DNA from: Loripinus fragilis
Lineage: Eukaryota > Mollusca > Bivalvia > Lucinida > Lucinidae
Assembly (NCBI GenBank): GCA_964019695.1
Contig: OZ026524.1
Location: 31,803,664-31,867,663 of the forward strand
Length of the DNA stretch: 64,000 nt
Reading direction: 5' to 3'
Below are positions 52,145-63,886 of the stretch, in pieces. The position numbers and the translations under genes were made by a program. Numbering within the stretch: the stretch's first letter is position 1; each line of letters begins with the position of its first letter. A model generated the notes under the pieces. That model saw only the letters and a list, made by a program, of their open reading frames with translations, was not told where the DNA came from and did no database searches.

Positions 52145-54581
52145 CTACACTGTCTATTAGAGTTCATAGACTGTTAGTGTAGCTAGACTGTCTATAAGTG
52201 TAGCTACACTGTCTAATAGTGTTCCTAGACTGTCTATTAGTGTAGCTAGACTGTCTACTAGTGTAGCTACACTGTCTTATAGTGTTCCTAGACTGTCTAT
52301 AAGTGTAGCTAGACTGTCTATTAGTGTAGCTACACTGTCTAATAGTGTTCCTAGACTGTCTATTAGTGTAGCTAGACTGTCTATTAGAGTAGCTACACTG
52401 TTTAATAGTGTTTCTAGACTGTCTATTACTGTACCTACACTGTCTAATAGTGTTCCTAGACTGTCTGTTAGCGTAACTAGATTGTTTATCAATGTAGCTA
52501 CACTGTCTATTTGTTTTCATAGACGGTCTATCAGAGAAGCTACACTGTCTATAAGTGTTCATAGACAGTCTGTTAGTGTAGCTAGACTGTCTATTAATGT
52601 AGCTACACTGTCTCATAGTGTTCCTAGACTGTCTATTAGTGTAGCTAGATTGTCTATTAGTGTAGTTACACTGTCTTATAGTGTTTCTTGACTGTCTATT
52701 AGTGAAGCTAGACTGTCTATTAGTGTAGCTACACTGTCTATTAATGTTCATAGACTGTCTGTTAGTGTAGCTAGACTGTCTATTAGTGTAGCTACACTGT
52801 CTTATAGTGTTCCTTGACTGTCTATTAGTGTAGCTAGATTGTCTATTAGTGTAGCTACACTGTCTAATAGTGTTCCTAGACTGTCTATTAGTGTAGCTAG
52901 ATTGTCTATTAGTGTTCCTAGACTGTTTGTTAGCGTAACTAGATTGTTTATCAATGTAACAACACTGTCTATTTGTTTTCATAGACGGTTTATAAGAGAA
53001 GCTACACTGTCTATTAGTGTTCATAGACTGTCTGTTAGTGTAGCTACACTGTCTATTAATGTAGCTACACTGTCTTATAGTGTTCCTAGACTGTCTATTA
53101 GTGTAGCTAGATTGTCTATTAATGTAGCTACACTGTCTTATAATGTTCCTAGACTGTCTATTAGTGTAGCTAGATTGTCTATTAGTGTCGCTACACTGTC
53201 TTATAGTGTTCATAGACTGTCTATTAGTGTAGCTAGACTGTCTATTAGTGTAGCTACACTGTCTTTTAGTGTTCATAGACTGTCTGTTAGTGTAGCTAGA
53301 CTGTCTATTAGTGGAGCTACACTGTCTTATAGTGTTCATAGACTGTCTATTAGTGTAGCTAGATTGTTTATTAGTGTAGCTACACTGTCTAATAGTGTTC
53401 ATAGACTGTCTACTAGTGTAGCTAGACTGTCTATTAGAGTAGCTACACTGTCTAATAGTGTTCCTAGACTGTCTTTTAGTGTAGCTAGATTTTGTATCAA
53501 TATAGCTACACTGTCTATTAGTGTTCATAGACGGTCTGTTAGTGTAGCTAGACTGTCTACTAGTGTAGCTACAATGTCTATTGATGTTCCTAGACTGTCC
53601 GTTAGAGAAGCTAGATTGCCTATCAATATAGCTACACTGTCTCTTTTAATTTTACTTATACTGTCTGTCAGTGTAGCTACACTGTCTATTAGTGTTCATA
53701 TACTGTCTGTTAGTGTAGCTTGACTGTCTATCAGTGAAGCTACACTGTCTAATAGTGTTCCTAGACTGTCTATTAGTGTAGCTAGATTGTCTATTAGTGT
53801 AGCTACACTGTCTAATAGTGTTCATGGACTGTCTAATAGTGTAGCTAGACTGTCTATCAGTGTAGCTAAACTGTTTAATAGTTTTCATAGACTGTGTACT
53901 TGTGTAGATAGACTGTCTATAAGTGTAGCTACACTGTCTAATAGTGTTCCTAGACTGTCTATTAGTGAAGCTAGATTTTGTATCAATATAGCTACACTGT
54001 CTATTAGTTTTCCTATACTGTCTGTTAGTGTAGCTAGACTGTCTACTAGTGTAGCTACATGGTCTATTGATGTTCCTAGAATATCCGTTAGTGTAGCTAG
54101 ATTGTCTATCAATGTAGCTACACTGTCTATTAGTTTTCTTATACTGTTTGTTAGAGTAGCTACACTGTCTATTTGTTTTCATCGACGGTTTATTAGTTAG
54201 CTACACTGTCTATTAAAGTTCATAGACTGTTAGTATAGCTAGACTGTCTATTAGTGTAGCTACACTAACAGTCTATGAACTCTAATAGCTAGACTGTCTA
54301 TTAGTGTAGCTACACTGTCTAATAGTGTTCCTAGACTGTCTATTAGTGTAGCTAGACTGTCTACTAGTGTAGCTACACTGTCTTATAGTGTTCCCAGACT
54401 GTCTATTAGTGTAGCTAGACTGTCTATTAGTGTAGCTACACTGTCTAATAGTGTTCCTAGACTGTCTATTAGTGTAGCTAGACTGTCTATTAGAGTAGCT
54501 ACACTGTCTATTAGTTTTCTTATACTGTCTGTTAGAGTAGCTACACTGTCTATTTGTTTTCATCGACGGTCTTTTAGTTAG
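52145..54581 (+). repeat. Right-hand unit with marker blocks at 52482 and 52945
   Basis: Starts with the 17-bp monomer (52171), has two marker blocks 463 bp apart, then filler, the TTAATTTTAC segment near 53,650, the TGTACTTGTGTAG monomer near 53,893, a closing block ending at 54200, and a fold-back element with a short 381-bp unit. Confidence 0.7.
54210..54288. repeat. Fold-back inverted repeat 2 (79 bp)
   Basis: Same element. Left arm 54210-54241 (CTATTAAAGTTC variant), right arm 54257-54288, 15-bp loop. Confidence 0.88.
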
Positions 54582-54590
54582 CTACACTGT

Positions 54591-54669
54591 CTATTAGAGT
54601 TCATAGACTGTTAGTATAGCAAGACTGTCTATTAGTGTATCAACACTAACAGTCTATGAACTCTAATAG
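54591..54669. repeat. Fold-back inverted repeat 3 (79 bp)
   Basis: 381 bp after element 2. The inner edges are altered (AGTATAGCAAGAC on the left, GTATCAACAC on the right), but the outer 25 bp of the arms are perfectly complementary. Confidence 0.85.
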
Positions 54670-54822
54670 CTAGACTGTCTATTAGTGTAGCTACACTGTC
54701 TAATAGTGTTCCTAGACTGTCTATAAGTGAAGCTAGATTTTGTATCAATATAGCTACACTGTCTTTTAGTTTTCATAGACGGTCTGCTGGGTGTAGCTAG
54801 ACTGTCTACTTATGTAGCTACA

Positions 54823-55257
54823 TTGTCTATTGATGTTCCTAGACTATCCGTTAGTGTAGCTAGATTGTCGATCAATGTAGCTACACTGTCTTTTAATTTT
54901 CTTATACTATCTGTTAGAGTAGCTAAACTGTCTATTAGTGTTCATATACTGTCTGTTCGTGTAGCTAGACTGTCTATTAGTGTAGCTACACTGTCTAATA
55001 GTGTTCCTAGACTGTCTATTAGTGTAGTTAGGTTGTCTATCAATATAGCTACACTGTCTATTAGTTTTCCTATACTGTATGTTAGTGTAGCTAGACTGTC
55101 TATTAGTGTAGCTACATGGTCTATTGATGTTCCTAGATTATCCGTTAGTGTAGCTAGATTGTCTGTCAATGTAACTACACTGTCTATGAGTTTTCTTATA
55201 CTGTCTGTTAGAGTAGCTACACTGTCTATTTGTTTTCATCGACGGTCTATTAGTTAG
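54823..55257 (+). repeat. 435-bp block, copy 4
   Basis: Same block. It begins 232 bp after the start of a fold-back element (54591). Private variants are GTCGATCAATG near 54,868 and GTCTGTCAATG near 55,161. Confidence 0.8.
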
Positions 55258-56628
55258 CTACACTGTCTATTAGTGTTCATATACTGTCTGTTCGTGTAGC
55301 TAGACTGTCTATTAGTGTAGCTACACTGTCTAATAGTGTTCCTAGACTGTCTATTAGTGTCGTTAGGTTGTCTATCAATATAGCTACACTGTCTATTAGT
55401 TTTCCTATACTGTATGTTAGTGTAGCTAGACTGTCTACTAGTGTAGCTACATGGTCTATTGATGTTCCTAGATTATCCGTTAGTGTAGCTAGATTGTCTA
55501 TCAATGTAACTACACTGTCTATTAGTTTTCTTATACTGTCTGTTAGAGTAGCTACACTGTCTATTTGTTTTCATCGACGGTCTATTAGTTAGCTACACTG
55601 TCTATTAGAGTTCATAGACTGTTAGTGTAGCTAGACTGTCTATTAGTGTAGCTACACTGTCTAATAGTGTTCCAAGACTGTCTATTAGTGTAGCTAGACT
55701 GTCTACTAGTGTAGCTACACAGTCTTATAGTGTTCCTAGACTGTCTATAAGTGTAGCTAGACTGTCTATTAGTGTAGCTACACTGTCTAATAGTGTTCCT
55801 AGACTGTCTATTAGTGTAGCTAGACTGTCTATTAGAGTAGCTACACTGTCTAATAGTGTTCCTAGACTGTCTATTAGTGTACCTACACTGTCTAATAGTG
55901 TTCCTAGACTGTCTGTTAGCGTAACTAGATTGTTTATCAATGTAGCTACACTGTCTATTTGTTTTCATAGACGGTCTATCAGAGAAGCTACACTGTCTAT
56001 AATCAGTGTAGCTAAACTGTTTAATAGTTTTCATAGACTGTGTACTTGTGTAGATAGACTGTCTATTAGTGTAGCTACACTGTCTAATAGTGTTCCTAGA
56101 CTGTCTATTAGTGAAGCTAGATTTTGTATCAATATAGCTACACTGTCCCTTAGTTTTCCTATACTGTCTGTTAGTGTAGCTAGACTGTCTACTAGTGTAG
56201 CTACATTGTCTATTAGTGTTCCTAGACTGTCTATTAGTATAGCTAGACTGTCTTTTAGTGTAGCTAGATTGTCTATTAGTGTAGCTACACTGTTTAATAG
56301 TTTACATAGACTGTCTACTTGTGTAGATAGACTGTCTATTAGTGTAGCTACGCTCTCTACTAGTGTTCCTAGACTGTCCGTTAGTGTAGCTAGATTGTCT
56401 ATCAATATAGCTACACTGTCTATTAGTTTTCCTATACTGTATGTTAGTGTAGCTAGACTGTCTACTAGTGTAGCTACATGGTCTATTGATGTTCCTAGAA
56501 TATCCGTTAGTGTAGCTAGATTGTCTATCAATGTAGCTACACTGTCTATAAGTTTTCTTATACTGTCTGTTAGAGTAGCTAAACTGTCTATTTGTTTTCA
56601 TCGACGGTTTATTAGTTAGCTACACTGT

Positions 56629-56707
56629 CTATTAAAGTTCATAGACTGTTAGTATAGCTAGACTGTCTATTAGTGTAGCTACACTAACAGTCTATGAACT
56701 CTAATAG
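56629..56707. repeat. Fold-back inverted repeat 4 (79 bp)
   Basis: Same structure as element 2, including its CTATTAAAGTTC left-arm variant, at an offset of 2,419 bp. Confidence 0.88.
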
Positions 56708-57009
56708 CTAGACTGTCTATTAGTGTAGCTACACTGTCTAATAGTGTTCCTAGACTGTCTATTAGTGTAGCTAGACTGTCTACTAGTGTAGCTACACTGT
56801 CTTATAGTGTTCCCAGACTGTCTATTAGTGTAGCTAGACTGTCTATTAGTGTAGCTACACTGTCTAATAGTGTTCCTAGACTGTCTATTAGTGTAGCTAG
56901 ACTGTCTATTAGAGTAGCTACACTGTCTATTAGTTTTCTTATACTGTCTGTTAGAGTAGCTACACTGTCTATTTGTTTTCATCGACGGTCTTTTAGTTAG
57001 CTACACTGT

Positions 57010-57088
57010 CTATTAGAGTTCATAGACTGTTAGTATAGTAAGACTGTCTATTAGTGTATCTACACTAACAGTCTATGAACTCTAATAG
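57010..57088. repeat. Fold-back inverted repeat 5 (79 bp)
   Basis: 381 bp after element 4. The outer 25 bp of the arms are perfectly complementary; the inner left edge reads GTATAGTAAGAC. Confidence 0.87.
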
Positions 57089-57264
57089 CTAGACTGTCTA
57101 TTAGTGTAGCTACACTGTCTAATAGTGTTCCTAGACTGTCTATTAGTGTAGCTAGACTGTCTATTAGAGTAGCTACACTGTCTATTAGTTTTCTTATACT
57201 GTCTGTTAGAGTAGCTACACTGTCTATTTGTTTTCATCGACGGTCTTTTAGTTAGCTACACTGT

Positions 57265-57343
57265 CTATTAGAGTTCATAGACTGTTAGTATAGTAAGACT
57301 GTCTATTAGTGTATCTACACTAACAGTCTATGAACTCTAATAG
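57265..57343. repeat. Fold-back inverted repeat 6 (79 bp)
   Basis: 255 bp after element 5. This is the 381-bp spacing shortened by exactly 126 bp (six monomers). It shares the GTATAGTAAGAC inner variant with element 5, so the two are sister copies. Confidence 0.87.
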
Positions 57344-57496
57344 CTAGACTGTCTATTAGTGTAGCTACACTGTCTAATAGTGTTCCTAGACTGTCTATAA
57401 GTGAAGCTAGATTTTGTATCAATATAGCTACACTGTCTTTTAGTTTTCATATACGGTCTGCTGGGTGTAGCTAGACTGTCTACTTATGTAGCTACA

Positions 57497-57931
57497 TTGT
57501 CTATTGATGTTCCTAGACTATCCGTTAGTGTAGCTAGATTGTCTATCAATGTAGCTACACTGTCTTTTAATTTTCTTATACTATCTGTTAGAGTAGCTAA
57601 ACTGTCTATTAGTGTTCATATACTGTCTGTTCGTGTAGCTAGACTGTCTATTAGTGTAGCTACACTGTCTAATAGTGTTCCTAGACTGTCTATTAGTGTA
57701 GTTAGGTTGTCTATCAATATAGCTACACTGTCTATTAGTTTTCCTATACTGTATGTTAGTGTAGCTAGACTGTCTATTAGTGTAGCTACATGGTCTATTG
57801 ATGTTCCTAGATTATCCGTTAGTGTAGCTAGATTGTCTATCAATGTAACTACACTGTCTATGCGTTTTCTTATACTGTCTGTTAGAGTAGCTACACTGTC
57901 TATTTGTTTTCATCGACGGTCTATTAGTTAG
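57497..57931 (+). repeat. 435-bp block, copy 5
   Basis: Same block, again 232 bp after the start of a fold-back element (57265). It shares CTATGCGTTTTC with copy 1, although copies 2-4 lie between them. Confidence 0.8.
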
Positions 57932-60102
57932 CTACACTGTCTATTAGAGTTCATAGACTGTTAGTGTAGCTAGACTGTCTATTAGTGTAGCTACACTGTC
58001 TAATAGTGTTCCTAGACTGTCTATTAGTGTAGCTAGACTGTCTACTAGTGTAGCTACACTGTCTTATAGTGTTCCTAGACTGTCTATAAGTGTAGCTAGA
58101 CTGTCTATTAGTGTAGCTACACTGTCTAATAGTGTTCCTAGACTGTCTATTAGTGTAGCTAGACTGTCTATTAGAGTAGCTACACTGTCTAATAGTGTTC
58201 CTAGACTGTCTATTAGTGTACCTACACTGTCTAATAGTGTTCCTAGACTGTCTGTTAGCGTAACTAGATTGTTTATCAATGTAGCTACACTGTCTATTTG
58301 TTTTCATAGACGGTCTATCAGAGAAGCTACACTGTCTATAAGTGTTCATAGACTGTCTGTTAGTGTAGCTAGACTGTCTATTAATGTAGCTACACTGTCT
58401 TATAGTGTTCCTAGACTGTCTATAAGTGTAGCTAGATTGTCTATTAGTGTAGTTACACTGTCTTATAGTGTTTCTTGACTGTCTATTAGTGTAGCTAGAC
58501 TGTCTATTAGTGTAGCTACACTGTCTATTAGTGTTCATAGACTGTCTGTTAGTGTAGCTAGACTGTCTATTAGTGTAGCTACACTGTCTTATAGTGTTCC
58601 TTGACTGTCTATTAGTGTAGCTAGATAGTCTATTAGTGTAGCTACACTGTCTTATAGTGTTCCTAGACTGTCTATTAGTGTAGCTAGATTGTCTATTAGT
58701 GTAGTTACACTGTCTTATAGTGTTTCTTGATTGTCTATTAGTGTAGCTAGACTGTCTATTAGTGTAGCTACACTGTCTATTAGTGTTCATAGACTGTCTG
58801 TTAGTGTAGCTAGACTGTCTATTAGTGTAGCTACACTGTCTTATAGTGTTCCTTGACTGTCTATTAGTGTAGCTAGATTGTCTATTAGTGTAGCTACACT
58901 GTCTTATAGTGTTCCTAGACTGTCTATTAGTGTAGCTAGATTGTCTATTAGTGTTCCTAGACTGTTTGTTAGCGTAACTAGATTGTTTATCAATGTAACT
59001 ACACTGTCTATTTGTTTTCATAGACGGTTTATAAGAGAAGCTACACTGTCTATTAGTGTTCATAGACTGTCTGTTAGTGTAGCTGGACTGTCTATTAGTG
59101 GAGCTACACTGTCTTATAGTGTTCATAGACTGTCTATTAGTGTAGCTAGATTGTCTATTAGTGTAGCTACACTGTCTAATAGTGTTCATAGACTGTCTAC
59201 TAGTGTAGCTAGACTGTCTATAAGAGTAGCTACACTGTCTAATAGTGTTCCTAGACTGTCTTTTAGTGTAGCTAGATTTTGTATCAATATAGCTACACTG
59301 TCTATTAGTTTTCATAGACGGTCTGTTAGTGTAGCTAGACTGTCTACTAGTGTAGCTACAATGTCTATTGATGTTCCTAGACTGTCCGTTAGAGAAGCTA
59401 GATTGTCTATCAATATAGCTACACTGTCTTTTTTAATTTTACTTATACTGTCTGTCAGTGTAGCTACACTGTCTATTAGTGTTCATATACTGTCTGTTAG
59501 TGTAGCTAGACTGTCTATCAGTGAAGCTACACTGTCTAATAATGTTCCTAGACTGTCTATTAGTGTAGCTAGATTGTCTATTAGTGTAGCTACACTGTCT
59601 AATAGTGTTCATGGACTGTCTATTAGTGTAGCTAAACTGTTTAATAGTTTTCATAGACTGTGTATTTGTGTAGATAGACTGTCTATTAGTGTAGCTACAC
59701 TGTCTAATAGTGTTCCTAGACTGTCTATTAGTGAAGCTAGATTTTGTATCAATATAGCTACACTGTCTATCAGTTTTCCTATACTGTCTGTTAGTGTAGC
59801 TAGACTGTCTACTAGTGTAGCTACATTGTCTATTAGTGTTCCTAGACTGATTATTAGTATAGCTAGACTGTCTATTAGTGTAGCTAGATTGTCTATTAGT
59901 GAAGCTACACTGTCTAATAGTGTTCATAGACTGTCTATTAGTGTAGCTAGACGGTCTATTAGTGTAGCTACACTGTTTAATAGTTTACATAGACTGTCTA
60001 CTTGTGTAGATAGACTGTCTATTAGTGTAGCTACACTGTCTACTAGTGTTCCTAGACTGTCCGTTAGTGTAGCTAGATTGTCTATCAATATAGCTACACT
60101 GT

Positions 60103-60185
60103 CTATTAGTTTTCCTATACTGTATGTTAGTATAGCAAGACTGTCTATTAGTGTATCTACACTAACAGTCTATGAACTCTAATAG
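60103..60185. repeat. Hybrid fold-back 7 with replaced left arm
   Basis: The right arm (ending CTCTAATAG at 60185) is normal. The left side reads CTATTAGTTTTCCTATACTG, a closing-block monomer joined at GTTAGTATAGC to the element interior. It looks like a recombination product between a TTTTCCTATACTGTATG segment and a fold-back, and it removes one closing block and phase-shift monomer. Confidence 0.75.
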
Positions 60186-60338
60186 CTAGACTGTCTATTA
60201 GTGTAGCTACACTGTCTAATAGTGTTCCTAGACTGTCTATAAGTGAAGCTAGATTTTGTATCAATATAGCTACACTGTCTTTTAGTTTTCATATACGGTC
60301 TGCTGGGTGTAGCTAGACTGTCTACTTATGTAGCTACA

Positions 60339-60773
60339 TTGTCTATTGATGTTCCTAGACTATCCGTTAGTGTAGCTAGATTGTCTATCAATGTAGCTAC
60401 ACTGTCTTTTAATTTTCTTATACTATCTGTTAGAGTAGCTAAACTGTCTATTAGTGTTCATATACTGTCTGTTCGTGTAGCTAGACTGTCTATTAGTGTA
60501 GCTACACTGTCTAATAGTGTTCCTAGACTGTCTATTAGTGTAGTTAGGTTGTCTATCAATATAGCTACACTGTCTATTAGTTTTCCTATACTGTATGTTA
60601 GTGTAGCTAGACTGTCTATTAGTGTAGCTACATGGTCTATTGATGTTCCTAGATTATCCGTTAGTGTAGCTAGATTGTCTATCAATGTAACTACACTGTC
60701 TATGAGTTTTCTTATACTGTCTGTTAGAGTAGCTACACTGTCTATTTGTTTTCATCGACGGTCTATTAGTTAG
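60339..60773 (+). repeat. 435-bp block, copy 6
   Basis: Same block, 2,842 bp after copy 5. It has CTATGAGTTTTC, as in copy 4. It lies 232 bp after the position where a fold-back would start, but the left arm there is a hybrid. Confidence 0.8.
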
Positions 60774-63426
60774 CTACACTGTCTATTAGAGTTCATAGAC
60801 TGTTAGTGTAGCTAGACTGTCTATTAGTGTAGCTACACTGTCTAATAGTGTTCCTAGACTGTCTATTAGTGTAGCTAGACTGTCTACTAGTGTAGCTACA
60901 CTGTCTTATAGTGTTCCTAGACTGTCTATAAGTGTAGCTAGACTGTCTATTAGTGTAGCTACACTGTCTAATAGTGTTCCTAGACTGTCTATTAGTGTAG
61001 CTAGACTGTCTATTAGAGTAGCTACACTGTCTAATAGTGTTCCTAGACTGTCTATTAGTGTACCTACACTGTCTAATAGTGTTCCTAGACTGTCTGTTAG
61101 CGTAACTAGATTGTTTATCAATGTAGCTACACTGTCTATTTGTTTTCATAGACGGTCTATCAGAGAAGCTACACTGTCTATAAGTGTTCATAGACTGTCT
61201 GTTAGTGTAGCTAGACTGTCTATTAATGTAGCTACACTGTCTTATAGTGTTCCTAGACTGTCTATTAGTGTAGCTAGATTGTCTATTAGTGTAGTTACAC
61301 TGTCTTATAGTGTTTCTTGACTGTCTATTAGTGTAGCTAGACTGTCTATTAGTGTAGCTACACTGTCTATTAGTGTTCATAGACTGTCTGTTAGTGTAGC
61401 TAGACTGTCTATTAGTGTAGCTACACTGTCTTACAGTGTTCCTTGACTGTCTATTAGTGTAGCTAGATAGTCTATTAGTGTAGCTACACTGTCTTATAGT
61501 GTTCCTAGACTGTCTATTAGTGTAGCTAGATTGTCTATTAGTGTAGGTACACTGTCTTATAGTGTTTCTTGATTGTCTATTAGTGTAGCTAGACTGTCTA
61601 TTAGTGTAGCTACACTGTCTATTAGTGTTCATAGACTGTCTGTTAGTGTAGCTAGACTGTCTATTAGTGTAGCTACACTGTCTTATAGTGTTCCTTGACT
61701 GTCTATTAGTGTAGCTAGATTGTCTATTAGTGTAGCTACACTGTCTTATAGTGTTCCTAGACTGTCTATTAGTGTAGCTAGATTGTCTATTAGTGTTCCT
61801 AGACTGTTTGTTAGCGTAACTAGATTGTTTATCAATGTAACTACACTGTCTATTTGTTTTCATAGACGGTTTATAAGAGAAGCTACACTGTCTATTAGTG
61901 TTCATAGACTGTCTGTTAGTGTAGCTACACTGTCTATTAATGTAGCTACACTGTCTTATAGTGTTCCTAGACTGTCTATTAGTGTAGCTAGATTGTCTAT
62001 TAATGTAGCTACACTGTCTTATAATGTTCCTAGACTGTCTATTAGTGTAGCTAGACTGTCTATTAGTGTCGCTACACTGTCTTATAGTGTTCATAGACTG
62101 TCTATTAGTGTAGCTAGACTGTCTATTAGTGTAGCTACACTGTCTTTTAGTGTTCATAGACTGTCTGTTAGTGTAGCTAGACTGTCTATTAGTGGAGCTA
62201 CACTGTCTTATAGTGTTCATAGACTGTCTATTAGTGTAGCTAGATTGTCTATTAGTGTAGCTACACTGTCTAATAGTGTTCATAGACTGTCTACTAGTGT
62301 AGCTAGACTGTCTATTAGAGTAGCTACACTGTCTAATAGTGTTCCTAGACTGTCTTTTAGTGTAGCTAGATTTTGTATCAATATAGCTACACTGTCTATT
62401 AGTTTTCATAGACGGTCTGTTAGTGTAGCTAGACTGTCTACTAGTGTAGCTACAATGTCTATTGATGTTCCTAGACTGTCCGTTAGAGAAGCTAGATTGT
62501 CTATCAATATAGCTACACTGTCTCTTTTAATTTTACTTATACTGTCTGTCAGTGTAGCTACACTGTCTATTAGTGTTCATATACTGTCTGTTAGTGTAGC
62601 TAGACTGTCTATCAGTGAAGCTACACTGTCTAATAATGTTCCTAGACTGTCTATTAGTGTAGCTAGATTGTCTATTAGTGTAGCTACACTGTCTAATAGT
62701 GTTCATGGACTGTCTATTAGAGTAGCTAGACTGTCTATCAGTGTAGCTAAACTGTTTAATAGTTTTCATAGACTGTGTACTTGTGTAGATAGACTGTCTA
62801 TTAGTGTAGCTACACTGTCTAATAGTGTTCCTAGACTGTCTATTAGTGAAGCTAGATTTTGTATCAATATAGCTACACTGTCTATTAGTTTTCCTATACT
62901 GTCTGTTAGTGTAGCTAGACTGTCTACTAGTGTAGCTACATTGTCTATTAGTGTTCCTAGACTGTCTATTAGTATAGCTAGACTGTCTATTAGTGTAGCT
63001 AGATTGTCTATTAGTGAAGCTACACTGTCTAATAGTGTTCATAGACTGTCTATTAGTGTAGCTAGACGGTCTATTAGTGTAGCTACACTGTTTAATAGTT
63101 TACATAGACTGTCTACTTGTGTAGATAGACTGTCTATTAGTGTAGCTACACTGTCTACTAGTGTTCCTAGACTGTCCGTTAGTGTAGCTAGATTGTCTAT
63201 CAATATAGCTACACTGTCTATTAGTTTTCCTATACTGTATGTTAGTGTAGCTAGACTGTCTACTATTGTAGCTACATGGTCTATTGATGTTCCTAGATTA
63301 TCCGTTAGTGTAGCTAGATTGTCTATCAATGTAGCTACACTGTCTATTAGTTTTCTTATACTGTCTGTTAGAGTAGCTACACTGTCTATTTGTTTTCATC
63401 GACGGTTTATTAGTTAGCTACACTGT

Positions 63427-63505
63427 CTATTAGAGTTCATAGACTGTTAGTATAGCTAGACTGTCTATTAGTGTAGCTACACTAACAGTCTATGAACTCT
63501 TATAG
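63427..63505. repeat. Fold-back inverted repeat 8 (79 bp)
   Basis: Same element, with one substitution in the right arm (CTCTTATAG in place of CTCTAATAG). 15-bp loop. Confidence 0.87.
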
Positions 63506-63807
63506 CTAGACTGTCTATTAGTGTAGCTACACTGTCTAATAGTGTTTCTAGACTGTCTGTTAGTGTAGCTAGACTGTCTACTAGTGTAGCTACACTGTCT
63601 TATAGTGTTCCCAGACTGTCTATTAGTGTAGCTAGACTGTCTATTAGTGTAGCTACACTGTCTAATAGTGTTCCTAGACTGTCTATTAGTGTAGCTAGAC
63701 TGTCTATTAGAGTAGCTACACTGTCTATTAGTTTTCTTATACTGTCTGTTAGAATAGCTACACTGTCTATTTGTTTTCATCGACGGTCTTTTATTTAGCT
63801 ACACTGT

Positions 63808-63886
63808 CTATTAGAGTTCATAGACTGTTAGTATAGCAAGACTGTCTATTAGTGTAGCTACACTAACAGTCTATGAACTCTAATAG
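63808..63886. repeat. Fold-back inverted repeat 9 (79 bp)
   Basis: 381 bp after element 8. The outer arms match perfectly over 25 bp. The inner left edge reads GTATAGCAAGAC, as in element 3. Confidence 0.87.

Larger units (their letters stand above)
54582..57255 (+). repeat. Right-hand region of short units and clustered fold-backs
   Basis: Unit ends near 55257, 55592, 56619, 57000 and 57255. Fold-backs lie at 54591, 56629 and 57010. 55258-55592 is a 335-bp copy of the end of the 435-bp block. A junction near 55,998-56,010 (CTATAATCAGTGTAGC) joins a marker block directly to the GTTTAATAGTTTTC segment. Confidence 0.7.
57256..60185 (+). repeat. 2,842-bp-offset unit, copy 1
   Basis: Matches 60,098-63,417 with an offset of 2,842 bp at 57616, 57951, 58064, 58269 and 58878. 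After about 59,090 the offset becomes 3,094 because this copy lacks exactly 252 bp (12 monomers) present in the other copy. It ends in a hybrid in place of a normal closing block, at 60,103-60,185. Confidence 0.78.

Noticed and set aside
54210..54288. Fold-backs as rho-independent terminators, integron attC sites or transposon ends
   Set aside because: No T-tract follows the stem, no attC core sites are evident, no transposase or target-site duplication is present, and arms and loop are ordinary array sequence.
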